Shown: piece after piece, positions 40,996 through 48,632 of the stretch | Numbering within the stretch: the stretch's first letter is position 1 | Layout of the letters: every line of letters begins with the position of its first letter | Source: Anaerosporomusa subterranea | GTDB lineage: Bacteria > Bacillota > Negativicutes > Sporomusales > Acetonemataceae | Assembly: GCF_001611555.1 (NCBI RefSeq) | Contig: NZ_LSGP01000017.1 | Coordinates: 744,001 to 808,000, forward strand | Direction: 5' to 3' | DNA: 64,000 nt | The notes under the pieces: generated by a model | The model's database searches: none | Seen by the model: only the letters and a program-made list of their open reading frames with translations | Told to the model about the DNA's origin: nothing | Position numbers and translations under genes: made by a program

Positions 40996-41664
40996 ATGAC
41001 AGCTTTTCTTTCATCATTGGTATTTGTCGTATTAGCAGAAATGGGGGACAAAACTCAATTATTAGCGATGGCGTTTGCAACCCGCTACCACTGGCAAACC
41101 GTCATGTGGGGCGTGTTTGCCGCGACGGTGCTTAACCACTTGTTAGCAGTTGTCGTCGGTAATTATATTACTCAAATTATCCCGCTGAGTTATGTGCAAA
41201 TAGCGGCAGCGGCATCGTTTATTATTTTTGGTTTGTGGACGATTCGCGGTGATGAACTCAATGGTGAAGAGAAAGCGACTGGACGTAGTCCGTTCTGGAC
41301 TGTTGCAATTGCTTTTTTTATTGCTGAGATGGGGGACAAGACCCAATTAGCTACGATTGCGCTGGCGGCCCAGTTCAACACCATATTGCCGGTTTGGCTG
41401 GGGACGACCAGCGGTATGATGGTGGCTGACGCAATTGGAATAGTTTTCGGCGTGGTCTTTGGCAAGCGAATTCCGGAGCGAGCTGTCAAATGGTTTGCAG
41501 CTATCGTCTTTATCGCCTTTGGTGTGATTGGCTTGTATCAGTCGCTGCCGAAATATCTGCTGACCACGCCGACTATGGTCGGCGGGGTAGCCGTCATGGG
41601 GATATTAATATTATTGGTAGCGCGTTTTGGACGAGATCGGGAAACTGAGCTGGATGAGGCGTAA
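40996..41664 (+). CDS. TMEM165/GDT1 family manganese/calcium transporter
   Basis: 222 residues with six to seven membrane helices and two copies of the signature E-x-G-D-K-T/S: AEMGDKTQLLAMAFATRY and AEMGDKTQLATIALAAQF. The UPF0016/GDT1 family includes bacterial Mn exporters. GGGAGG precedes the ATG. A terminator-containing leader lies just upstream, consistent with metal-responsive control. Single-gene transcript. Confidence 0.92.
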   Translation: MTAFLSSLVFVVLAEMGDKTQLLAMAFATRYHWQTVMWGVFAATVLNHLLAVVVGNYITQIIPLSYVQIAAAASFIIFGLWTIRGDELNGEEKATGRSPFWTVAIAFFIAEMGDKTQLATIALAAQFNTILPVWLGTTSGMMVADAIGIVFGVVFGKRIPERAVKWFAAIVFIAFGVIGLYQSLPKYLLTTPTMVGGVAVMGILILLVARFGRDRETELDEA

Positions 41665-41730
41665 TCATTATAGCCATACAGGTTGTGTGCAGGCAATGGC
41701 CCAGATGCGTTAGGGGTCAGTCTTAACAGG

Positions 41731-41768
41731 CTGGGACTGTGCCGAAACATAGTTTCACACAGTCCCAG
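41731..41768. terminator. hairpin between convergent genes
   Basis: CTGGGACTGTG...CACAGTCCCAG, a perfect 11-bp stem, located between GDT1 and the minus-strand repeat protein; no T-run. Confidence 0.5.
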
Positions 41769-41781
41769 GGCTGAATACAGA

Positions 41782-42096
41782 CTAGATGGGGAAACACGGA
41801 CGCGGGAAACAGGTTCGGCGTGGGAAGCAGAACTGGCGTGGGAAGCAGAACTGCCGTGGGAAGCAGAACTGCCGTGGGAAGCAGAACTGGCGCGGAAAAC
41901 AGAAACGGCGCGGGAAGCAGCCGAAACCAAATCCGAATCCAAGTCCAAGTCCAAGTCCGATTCCGGGGCCGAAACCTAAGAAGAGCTGACGGTCACCTTC
42001 ATTTCTTGTTCCTGCTTCTGATTCGCCAAATTCAGTAAATTCCCAATCCTCTATTTCTGGATCTTCCCATTGATACGTTTCTCGTTTACGGGGCAT
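41782..42096 (-). CDS. small Cys/Phe/Pro-repeat protein, coat-like
   Basis: About 104 residues. An acidic N-terminus (PRKRETYQWEDPEIEDWEF) is followed by a Gly-rich stretch (GLGLGLGFGFGFG) and then six to seven CFPRQF-type hexapeptides ending CFPI. It resembles low-complexity spore-coat or cell-surface proteins, where Cys cross-linking is common; function is not known. The ATG at 42096 has AAAGGAG 11 bases upstream. The opposite strand and other frames are also open because of the 18-base repeat, but this frame has the ribosome site and sensible composition. Confidence 0.65.
   Translation of the reverse strand: MPRKRETYQWEDPEIEDWEFTEFGESEAGTRNEGDRQLFLGFGPGIGLGLGLGFGFGFGCFPRRFCFPRQFCFPRQFCFPRQFCFPRQFCFPRRTCFPRPCFPI
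41817..41966. repeat. 18-bp tandem repeat plus 6-bp repeat
   Basis: An 18-base unit (GCGTGGGAAGCAGAACTG and variants with CCG or GCGCGG) is repeated about six times, followed by AAGTCC/GATTCC-type 6-base units. On the minus strand these encode CFPRQF and GLGFGF. Such arrays change copy number readily. Confidence 0.8.
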
Positions 42097-42229
42097 TGAG
42101 GGTTCCACTCCTTTCAACTATGTGTCAGGTGTTCCACTATTAGAATACGCAAGTGCTTATGGTAATGTTACATAACGTAATCGGCAAACTCAGCTATTCG
42201 ATTTCTTCATCCTTCCGAAGGAGGGGAAT

Positions 42230-42265
42230 CAAATGTGTCTAGGTGTAAAAACCTAGACACATTTG
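42230..42265 (+). terminator. hairpin/attenuator upstream of the GntR gene, with mini-ORF
   Basis: CAAATGTGTCTAGGT and ACCTAGACACATTTG form a perfect 15-bp stem, followed by TAATATTTTTA. AAGGAGG (42218-42224) precedes an ATG at 42233 that opens a seven-codon frame (MCLGVKT, stop) inside the hairpin, so it may be a leader-peptide attenuator. Confidence 0.5.
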
Positions 42266-42312
42266 TAATATTTTTAGATTATTTAAAAAAGATCAAAAAA
42301 AAACGCATTGAT

Positions 42313-42326
42313 ACTAGTATACCAGT
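42313..42326. promoter_or_regulatory. candidate UxuR/GntR-type operator
   Basis: ACTAGTATACCAGT is a near-perfect palindrome (reverse complement ACTGGTATACTAGT) and resembles the TGGTATACCA core of hexuronate regulator sites. It lies 37 bases before the GntR-family start. Confidence 0.55.
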
Positions 42327-42362
42327 AAAGTAAAATTGAATAGAAAGACAGGTGAGTAGTCT

Positions 42363-43076
42363 GTGGACATACACTTAATTGAGCGATTCGCCCAAGAATC
42401 CACGAGACAGTATGTGTGCAGGTTATTGCGGACTAACATCCTCAATTTGAAGCTTTCACCTGGCAGCGCTGTTTCGGAGAAAGATATTGCTGACATTCTT
42501 CAAGTGAGCCGTACTCCTGTGCGTGAGGCGTTTATTAAGTTAGCCCAGGACGGCATGCTAGAAATTATTCCGCAGAAAGGTTCCTATGTTTCACTGATTG
42601 ATCCGGAGCAGGTAGAAGAGGTGCGGTTTTGCCGCGAGAGTTTAGAAAAAGAAATTATTAGGCTAGCTTGTACCGCCTTCCCCAAGCAAGATTTATTCAA
42701 AATCAGATCAAGCCTAACTTTGCAAGCCTTATGTATTCACGAAAAAAACTATGTGAGCTTCTTTGAATTGGATGAAGAAATGCATGGCGCTATTTTTGCC
42801 GGCTGCAAGAAGCCGCGCCTCTGGGCGATGATGCAGCAGATGAATACTCACTATAACCGGGTAAGAATGTTGAATCTGGTTTTTGGCTATGATTGGGCGT
42901 TATTATTGCAGCAACATCAAGAAATCTATGAGGCAATTTGCGAGCAGGATGTGAAAAAGGGTCTACAAGTGATCAATGTTCATCTCAATAAGGTAACCAT
43001 TGATCTAAAGCAACTTCAAAATCAGTTTGGAGACTTTTTCAAGAACCAGCCTTTGTATACATCTGGTTTGGTGTGA
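42363..43076 (+). CDS. GntR/FadR-family regulator of the hexuronate operon
   Basis: 237 residues. N-terminal winged helix (GSAVSEKDIADILQVSRTPVREAFIKLAQDGMLEIIPQKGSYV) and a C-terminal FCD effector domain (EVRFCRESLEKEIIRLAC...LDEEMHGAIFAG). Sits directly before uxuA in the same direction, as UxuR/ExuR-type repressors often do; a hexuronate or mannonate is the expected effector (inference). GTG start with AGGTGAG nine bases upstream. The palindrome at 42313 suggests autoregulation. Confidence 0.88.
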   Translation: MDIHLIERFAQESTRQYVCRLLRTNILNLKLSPGSAVSEKDIADILQVSRTPVREAFIKLAQDGMLEIIPQKGSYVSLIDPEQVEEVRFCRESLEKEIIRLACTAFPKQDLFKIRSSLTLQALCIHEKNYVSFFELDEEMHGAIFAGCKKPRLWAMMQQMNTHYNRVRMLNLVFGYDWALLLQQHQEIYEAICEQDVKKGLQVINVHLNKVTIDLKQLQNQFGDFFKNQPLYTSGLV

Positions 43077-43119
43077 GGCTTCAAAACGATAATAATGAAT
43101 GTATAGGAGAGATAAACCG

Positions 43120-44202
43120 ATGATTATGTCTTTCCGCTGGTACGGAAGACACAATGACAGTATTCCGCTTCAGTATATCAGGCAGATTCCGGGCATGCGT
43201 GGAGTGGTAACTGCTTTGTTTGATATTCCGGTTGGCGAGGTTTGGCCCCTGGAGCAGATTCTTGCTGTGAAAAAAGACATTGAAGACCACAATATGTTAT
43301 TTCACACGATCGAGAGCGTAAACATTCACGAAGACATCAAATTGGGCTTGCCAAGTCGGGATCAGTACATTGAAAATTACCAGCAGACATTGCGACATTT
43401 GTCCAAAGCTGGCGTAAAAGTTGTCTGCTATAATTTCATGCCGGTTTTTGATTGGACTCGTACGGAATTAGCAAAGGTTTTACCTGATGGCTCGACCGCT
43501 CTGGCCTACGATCAGAATGTGCTCGAAAACACAGACCCAGAAACACTTGTTGAAGAAATGGAAAAAGGCTCAAATGGTTTTGAAATGCCCGGATGGGAGA
43601 AAGAACGTCTACGGGAACTAAAACGCTTGTTTGCGCTGTATAAAGATATTGATGAAGAAAAGTTGTTTAGCCATCTACAGTATTTCTTGGCGGCAGTCAT
43701 TCCTGTAGCCGAGGAGTGCGACATCAAACTAGCGATTCATCCGGATGATCCGCCCTGGTCTGTATTTGGTCTGCCGCGTATCGTGACTTCGAAAGTAAAC
43801 TTGGAGCGGATTATTCGTTTAGTAGACAGTCCATACAATGGCTTAACGATTTGCACTGGTGCGCTAGGAGCAAGTCCAAGCAATGAGATGCCTGATATTA
43901 TCCGCCACTTTGGCAAATTAGGCCGGCTTCATTTTGGTCATGCCCGCAATGTGAAGTTTGATGCACCAGGCGTATTTCATGAAGCCACGCACAAGCAAGA
44001 CGAAGGTAGCTTAGATATGTGCGGCATTATGCAGGCATTCTATGATATCAAGTTTACTGGCTGCATCCGACCTGACCATGGGCGGATGATCTGGGGTGAA
44101 ACAGGACGTCCTGGCTACGGGTTATATGACCGCGCCCTGGGCGCAACTTACCTCAACGGCCTGTGGGACATGATTCATTATCAGCAGGAGGGAAAGAAAT
44201 GA
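43120..44202 (+). CDS. uxuA: mannonate dehydratase
   Basis: Dehydrates D-mannonate to 2-keto-3-deoxygluconate. About 360 residues with the UxuA TIM-barrel signature: [30 protein letters not shown] at the start, [23 protein letters not shown] (metal-ligand His) and HFGHARNVK...[15 protein letters not shown] 43120 has AGGAGAG eight bases upstream; ATG 43099 is less likely. Its stop overlaps the start of the SDR gene by four bases. Confidence 0.95.
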   Translation: MIMSFRWYGRHNDSIPLQYIRQIPGMRGVVTALFDIPVGEVWPLEQILAVKKDIEDHNMLFHTIESVNIHEDIKLGLPSRDQYIENYQQTLRHLSKAGVKVVCYNFMPVFDWTRTELAKVLPDGSTALAYDQNVLENTDPETLVEEMEKGSNGFEMPGWEKERLRELKRLFALYKDIDEEKLFSHLQYFLAAVIPVAEECDIKLAIHPDDPPWSVFGLPRIVTSKVNLERIIRLVDSPYNGLTICTGALGASPSNEMPDIIRHFGKLGRLHFGHARNVKFDAPGVFHEATHKQDEGSLDMCGIMQAFYDIKFTGCIRPDHGRMIWGETGRPGYGLYDRALGATYLNGLWDMIHYQQEGKK

Positions 44203-45044
44203 ACGACAATCTAAAAGGAAAAGTGGCTGTTGTTACTGGCGGTGGCGGCGTTCTTTGTAGCGAATTCGCCCGCGAGTTAGGACGCCAAGGCGCTAAAGTG
44301 GCTATCCTCAACCGGACCCAGTCGAAAGCAGACGCAGTGGTCGACGACATTAGGCGAGCTGGCGGCGAAGCGATCGGTATTAGTTGCGATGTGCTTGATA
44401 AAGCCAGTATCGAAAAGGCTGCCGCTAGTGTGACCGAAACCTTCGGCATTTGCGACATTCTGATCAACGGCGCCGGCGGCAACCATCCCAGCGGCATCAC
44501 CAGCAAAGAAACCCTGGAAATGAGCGATTTGCTGCAGAAGGATGATTCCGTAAAAACATTTTTTGATCTGACGACTGAGGGATTTGACTTTGTCTTCCGC
44601 CTCAATATCATGGGAACGCTGATTCCGACGCAAGTTTTTGCAGCGCAGATGGCGGGACGGCCGGGCGCGACCGTTATCAATATGAGCTCGATGAGTGCTC
44701 CGTTCCCACTGACAAAAGTGCCAGCTTACAGTGCAGCTAAAGCGGCTGTCGATAATTTTACCCAGTTTCTGGCTGTGCATTTTGCTGATGTCGGTATTCG
44801 TGTGAATGCCATTGCACCTGGCTTTTTCCTGACTGATCAGAACCGCAATTTGTTAACAAATCCAGATGGCTCACTGACTCCTCGCGCCAACAAAATTATC
44901 TCTCATACTCCGATGCGCCGATTTGGTGTTCCCGAGGATCTGCTAGGCACTTTGGTCTGGTTAGCTGATGCTAAGGCTTCTGCTTTTGTCACCGGGATCG
45001 TTATTCCTGTTGATGGCGGCTTTATGGCATATGCAGGTGTTTAG
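44199..45044 (+). CDS. SDR-family D-mannonate oxidoreductase
   Basis: About 281 residues, short-chain dehydrogenase fold: cofactor motif [22 protein letters not shown], and the catalytic Ser...[10 protein letters not shown] (Tyr-x3-Lys). Coupled to uxuA, it probably reduces D-fructuronate to D-mannonate with NAD(P)H, replacing the non-homologous UxuB; several Firmicutes use an SDR here. ATG overlaps the uxuA stop, with GGAGGGAAAG upstream. Confidence 0.9.
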   Translation: MNDNLKGKVAVVTGGGGVLCSEFARELGRQGAKVAILNRTQSKADAVVDDIRRAGGEAIGISCDVLDKASIEKAAASVTETFGICDILINGAGGNHPSGITSKETLEMSDLLQKDDSVKTFFDLTTEGFDFVFRLNIMGTLIPTQVFAAQMAGRPGATVINMSSMSAPFPLTKVPAYSAAKAAVDNFTQFLAVHFADVGIRVNAIAPGFFLTDQNRNLLTNPDGSLTPRANKIISHTPMRRFGVPEDLLGTLVWLADAKASAFVTGIVIPVDGGFMAYAGV

Positions 45045-45074
45045 GAACTACGCTAAATAATATGGAGGTATATG

Positions 45075-45602
45075 ATGAACGTATTGCGTCGCCTCTCGCT
45101 GGCAATTGATTCTTTCTTTGAGAATTTTGCCATTTGCGCCTTACTCTTTGTTGTTATTGTCATGTCTATTCAAGTGTTTACGAGGAAGTTTGCCAACTTT
45201 GTTTTCTTTTGGTCTGAGGAAGCTATTCTTTTGTCTCTCGTTTGGTTTGCGTTCATGGGCATAGCGGTTGGATTTCGTGAAGGCATCCACATGGGCATTG
45301 ATTCATTGACTAACTATTTTGGTAAGCGTGTCAACAAATGGCTTGATGTCTGGATCGAATTGATGAGTCTGGCTTATGGCATTTATTTTGTTATTTATGG
45401 CTGGGAATTCACTGTTCTGATGATGGAATCTACTCTTCCGGCAACTAAGCTGCCTAATAGTGCTGTTTATTTGGTCATGCCGGTCAGCGGCTTTATGGTT
45501 TGCATTTATTCCATTCTCCACTTGTGCGGCATTGATACAAAACGGCATACAGCATCAGTCGTAGAAGTCGGGTCCGAACTGGAAGAGGAGGACTTTAAGT
45601 AA
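45075..45602 (+). CDS. TRAP transporter small permease (DctQ-like)
   Basis: About 175 residues, four membrane helices, DctQ fold. Visible FFWSEEAILLSLVWFAFMGIAVGFREGIHMGID is the characteristic central stretch. Forms the membrane complex with DctM next door and takes substrate from DctP. GGAGG favours the second ATG (45075). Its stop overlaps the dctM ATG. Confidence 0.9.
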   Translation: MNVLRRLSLAIDSFFENFAICALLFVVIVMSIQVFTRKFANFVFFWSEEAILLSLVWFAFMGIAVGFREGIHMGIDSLTNYFGKRVNKWLDVWIELMSLAYGIYFVIYGWEFTVLMMESTLPATKLPNSAVYLVMPVSGFMVCIYSILHLCGIDTKRHTASVVEVGSELEEEDFK

Positions 45603-46894
45603 TGGAAACAACAGATTTGGCAGTATGGACATTAGGAATTAGTTTTTTAGTCTTTGTATTGCTTCGCCTTCCGGTGGCTGTGGGTCTGTTCGCATCATCG
45701 CTGATAACAATGATGGTTCTTGACGTGCCGCTGCCTACGATTGGCCAACAGATGATTCACGGAGTCAGTTCTTTCTCACTGCTGGCAATTCCGTTCTTTA
45801 TCTTGACCGGTCAGATAATGGGTGCGGGCGGTTTAGCACTTCGAATGGTTAATTTAGCTAGCCTCCTGGTCGGACGCATCCGCGGCGGCTTGGCTCTGGT
45901 CAATTGTATTGCCTGCATGTTTTTCGGTAATATTTCCGGGTCAGCCGCGGCTGACGTTGCCTCAGTCGGTTCTGTCATGATTCCGGCCATGAAGAAAAAA
46001 GGTTATGAAGCCGACTATGCCGTGGGTCTGACTATTTCCGCGGCGATTCAAGGTGTTGTCGTGCCGCCGAGTCACAACTTGGTGCTGTACTCCATCGTCG
46101 CTGGCGGCCTTTCCATTAAAAGTCTGTTTCTAGGCGGCATTGTTCCTGGATTTATTTTGTTAGCAACACTGATGACAGTTGCCTACTTTATGGCTATCAA
46201 ACGTGGCTATCCACCCAGTGATCCTGTGCCTAAAGCCGAGTGGGGCGGGATTATTCTTCACGGTATTGTATCGCTGTCACCGGCGTTCGTTATCCTCGGC
46301 GGCATTATTTCCGGCATTTTCACCGCTACCGAGTCTGGCGCGCTCGCGGTTATGTACTCGTTCATCCTGGCATTTCTTGTCTATCGCGATGCGCCGCTAT
46401 CAAGTTTCTGGAATGTACTGAAGCGGACCATGCGGACAGTGCTAATGGTTTACTTCCTGATCGCCGCCTCAGCAGCATTCGGCTATGTGATGGCTTTCTT
46501 ACAAATCCCAGACATGATTACTACGTGGTTCCTGGGCGTTTCTGAAAACCCGATTGTTATTTTGATGTTGATTAACATCCTGTTGCTGATTCTGGGCGGA
46601 CCAATGGATATGGCGCCAATGATTTTGATTCTGACGCCGGTTCTGCTGCCTGTTGCTAAAGCAATTGGTATGGATCCGATTCACTTCGGCTTGGTTTTGA
46701 TCTTTAACGCCGGTATGGGTCTCTTGACGCCGCCGGTTGGCACTGTGCTATTTATTGGTTGTGCAATTGGCGGAGTCACCATTTCCCAAGGAACTAAAGC
46801 GATGATGCCATTCTTCCTTGCGATGATCGTCGTATTGCTGATCCTCACGTATATCCCGCAAACGGTCTTGTGGTTGCCGTCCATGTTTAAGTAA
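45602..46894 (+). CDS. TRAP transporter large permease (DctM-like)
   Basis: 430 residues, about 12 membrane helices. GNISGSAAADVASVGSVMIPAMKKKGY and VVPPSHNLVLY, then LLTPPVGTVLFIGCAIGGV, are signature DctM loops with the Na+/substrate sites. Acts as a Na+-coupled importer with DctQ and the binding protein 44 bases downstream. By operon context the substrate is a hexuronate or aldonate. Confidence 0.93.
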   Translation: METTDLAVWTLGISFLVFVLLRLPVAVGLFASSLITMMVLDVPLPTIGQQMIHGVSSFSLLAIPFFILTGQIMGAGGLALRMVNLASLLVGRIRGGLALVNCIACMFFGNISGSAAADVASVGSVMIPAMKKKGYEADYAVGLTISAAIQGVVVPPSHNLVLYSIVAGGLSIKSLFLGGIVPGFILLATLMTVAYFMAIKRGYPPSDPVPKAEWGGIILHGIVSLSPAFVILGGIISGIFTATESGALAVMYSFILAFLVYRDAPLSSFWNVLKRTMRTVLMVYFLIAASAAFGYVMAFLQIPDMITTWFLGVSENPIVILMLINILLLILGGPMDMAPMILILTPVLLPVAKAIGMDPIHFGLVLIFNAGMGLLTPPVGTVLFIGCAIGGVTISQGTKAMMPFFLAMIVVLLILTYIPQTVLWLPSMFK

Positions 46895-46938
46895 GGGTTC
46901 CCACCGGGTAACCGGAAAAAATAGGAGGAGGAAATTCA

Positions 46939-47952
46939 ATGAACAACAAAAAAGTGTTGGCTCTAGGTCTGTCCGCGCTCATGCTAGGTAGTGTACTAGC
47001 CGGCTGTGGCAAAAGCGATTCAAAGCCCGAAGCGAAAGCAGAAGCTCCCAAGTACACCTTCCGTTTGGCTGAAACCCACCCTGCCGACTATCCCACTACT
47101 CTTGGCGATAAGAAATTCGCTGATTTGGTAGCTGAGCGCTCCAACGGCCGCATCAAAATCAACGTATTCCATTCCGCACAGCTTGGCGAGGAAAAATCAG
47201 TTATTGAGCAAGTCCAGATGGGGTCAATCGAGTTTACTCGTGTCAGCTCTTCGCCGCTTGCCGAGTTCAACAAAGCGTTTGGTGTGTTCTCCCTGCCGTA
47301 TATTTTTGACAGCGAAGCTCATGAATGGAAATTCCTCGAAAGCGATTATGCCAAACAGATGCTGACAAATCTAGAAAAATCGAAATTTATCGGTCTAGCT
47401 TACTATGATTCCGGTTCACGAAGCTTCTACACCAAAAACAAAGTTACTGGCCCAGCTGACCTCAAAGGCATGAAGATTCGCGTGCAACAGAACAAGATTA
47501 ATATGGACCTGATCCAGGCTCTTGGCGCGAGCGCTACTCCGATGCCTTATGGCGAAGTATTTAGTGGTCTGCAAACCGGCGTTATCGACGGCGCAGAGAA
47601 CAATGCTCCGAGCTATCTGACTGCCAACCACTTCCAAGCGGTTAAATACTATGTCCTCGACGCTCACCAACGTGTTCCCGAAGTGCTAATGGCTTCGAAA
47701 GCAACTTGGGATAAACTGTCTGCTGAAGACCGCAAGCTGATTCAACAAGCTGCTACAGATTCCATCAAGTTCCAACGCGAAGCGTGGAACAAGTTTGATA
47801 AAGAAGCTCTCGATAAACTGAAAACCCAAGGCGTTACTGTCACTGAAGTAAAAGACGTGAAACCTTGGCAAGCGGCTGTAAAACCTGTTATTGACAAGTA
47901 CAATGCTGACTTTAAAACCGAACTGGAAGCAATTGCAAAAGCCCGCAACTAA
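46939..47952 (+). CDS. TRAP transporter substrate-binding lipoprotein (DctP-like)
   Basis: 337 residues. Lipobox VLAGC near residue 20-24 marks a lipoprotein anchored outside the inner membrane. The mature protein has FRLAETHPADYPTTLGDKKFADLV, KFIGLAYYDSGSRSFYTKNKV and GMKIRVQQNKINMDLIQALGASATPMPYGEVFSGLQTGVIDGAENN, the DctP core with the Arg that grips the substrate carboxylate. GGAGGAGG precedes ATG. It completes the uxuA-SDR-TRAP operon. Confidence 0.94.
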   Translation: MNNKKVLALGLSALMLGSVLAGCGKSDSKPEAKAEAPKYTFRLAETHPADYPTTLGDKKFADLVAERSNGRIKINVFHSAQLGEEKSVIEQVQMGSIEFTRVSSSPLAEFNKAFGVFSLPYIFDSEAHEWKFLESDYAKQMLTNLEKSKFIGLAYYDSGSRSFYTKNKVTGPADLKGMKIRVQQNKINMDLIQALGASATPMPYGEVFSGLQTGVIDGAENNAPSYLTANHFQAVKYYVLDAHQRVPEVLMASKATWDKLSAEDRKLIQQAATDSIKFQREAWNKFDKEALDKLKTQGVTVTEVKDVKPWQAAVKPVIDKYNADFKTELEAIAKARN

Positions 47953-47962
47953 AAAGTTGCCG

Positions 47963-47996
47963 AAAGAGCCGTTGGCGTAAGCCAACGGCTCTTTTT
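47963..47996 (+). terminator. terminator of the uxu-TRAP operon
   Basis: AAAGAGCCGTTGGC-GTAA-GCCAACGGCTCTTT followed by TT, 11 bases after the dctP stop. Confidence 0.92.
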
Positions 47997-48028
47997 CGTG
48001 AGCGTCGTCTTGAAGGTAGTGCAAGAAC

Positions 48029-48122
48029 GGAACACTAGCGGCACGAGACGATACTAGCGCCACTACAGACGTACGTTTTGTGTCGATATTGTATCGCTGG
48101 TGCCGCTAGTGTTCATCGTACT
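48029..48122. repeat. dispersed inverted repeat, family D
   Basis: GGAACACTAGCGGCAC and GTGCCGCTAGTGTTC are perfect inverted ends; the interior has GATACTAGCGCCAC and ACGTACGTTTTGTG. Closely matches 21233-21312. Confidence 0.72.
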
Positions 48123-48177
48123 ATTACGCACCTCGATCTTATGAAGACCTAGACGGTGTTTTTCTTGAGAAAAATGC

Positions 48178-48206
48178 TTGACGTTTCTTATCTCAGAGCA
48201 TATAGT
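48178..48206 (+). promoter_or_regulatory. promoter of the cadC-like/P-ATPase operon
   Basis: TTGACG (48178-48183), 17 bases, TATAGT (48201-48206); the operator follows immediately. Confidence 0.8.
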
Positions 48207-48221
48207 AATATTAAAACAAAC

Positions 48222-48241
48222 ATATGAATAGATGTTCATAT
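48222..48241. promoter_or_regulatory. ArsR/SmtB-type operator
   Basis: ATATGAA-TAGATG-TTCATAT is a perfect 7-6-7 inverted repeat like known SmtB/CadC operators, placed between the -10 box and the regulator start. Confidence 0.85.
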
Positions 48242-48255
48242 AATGGAGGATTGAA

Positions 48256-48627
48256 ATGGAAAAGCAAGACTGCGGCTATGATCTTTGTGAACAACTTTGC
48301 GAGCATCCACAGACCATCTGTTTGGCTAGACGCGAGCTTTTGCCAGAGGAGACGGTGATTCGTCTGGCGGAGGTATTTAAGATACTTGGCGATCCGACCC
48401 GGGTCAATATTTTATCAGTCCTAGCCACACGCGAAATGTGTGTGTGTGATCTGGCTGCGGCGCTGTCTATGGGGCAGTCAGCCATCTCGCACCAATTACG
48501 GATTTTACGGGGCGCTCGGTTGGTGAAGTATCGCAAAGAAGGTAAAGAAGCCTGGTATTCACTTGATGACGATCATGTCGTTAGCTTGATGAAACAAGCG
48601 CTTGAACATCTTGGACACGGGGAGTGA
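48256..48627 (+). CDS. ArsR/SmtB-family metal-sensing repressor (CadC-like)
   Basis: 123 residues. N-terminal Cys residues (C7, C12, C16 in QDCGYDLCEQLCEH) and the ELCVCDL-type motif MCVCDLAAALSMGQSAISHQLRILRGARLV in the DNA-recognition helix form the alpha3N-type soft-metal site of CadC-like sensors (Cd, Pb, Zn). Releases its operator at 48222 when metal binds. GGAGG precedes the ATG. It is followed directly by the exporter. Confidence 0.9.
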   Translation: MEKQDCGYDLCEQLCEHPQTICLARRELLPEETVIRLAEVFKILGDPTRVNILSVLATREMCVCDLAAALSMGQSAISHQLRILRGARLVKYRKEGKEAWYSLDDDHVVSLMKQALEHLGHGE

Positions 48628-48632
48628 TGAAA

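Noticed and set aside
41812-41922. CRISPR array
   Set aside because: The 18-base units are directly adjacent without spacers and are coding.
41538-41954. Ser/Ala-rich minus-strand frame over the tandem repeat
   Set aside because: A by-product of the 18-base repeat that overlaps the GDT1 gene; the CFPRQF frame has the better start.
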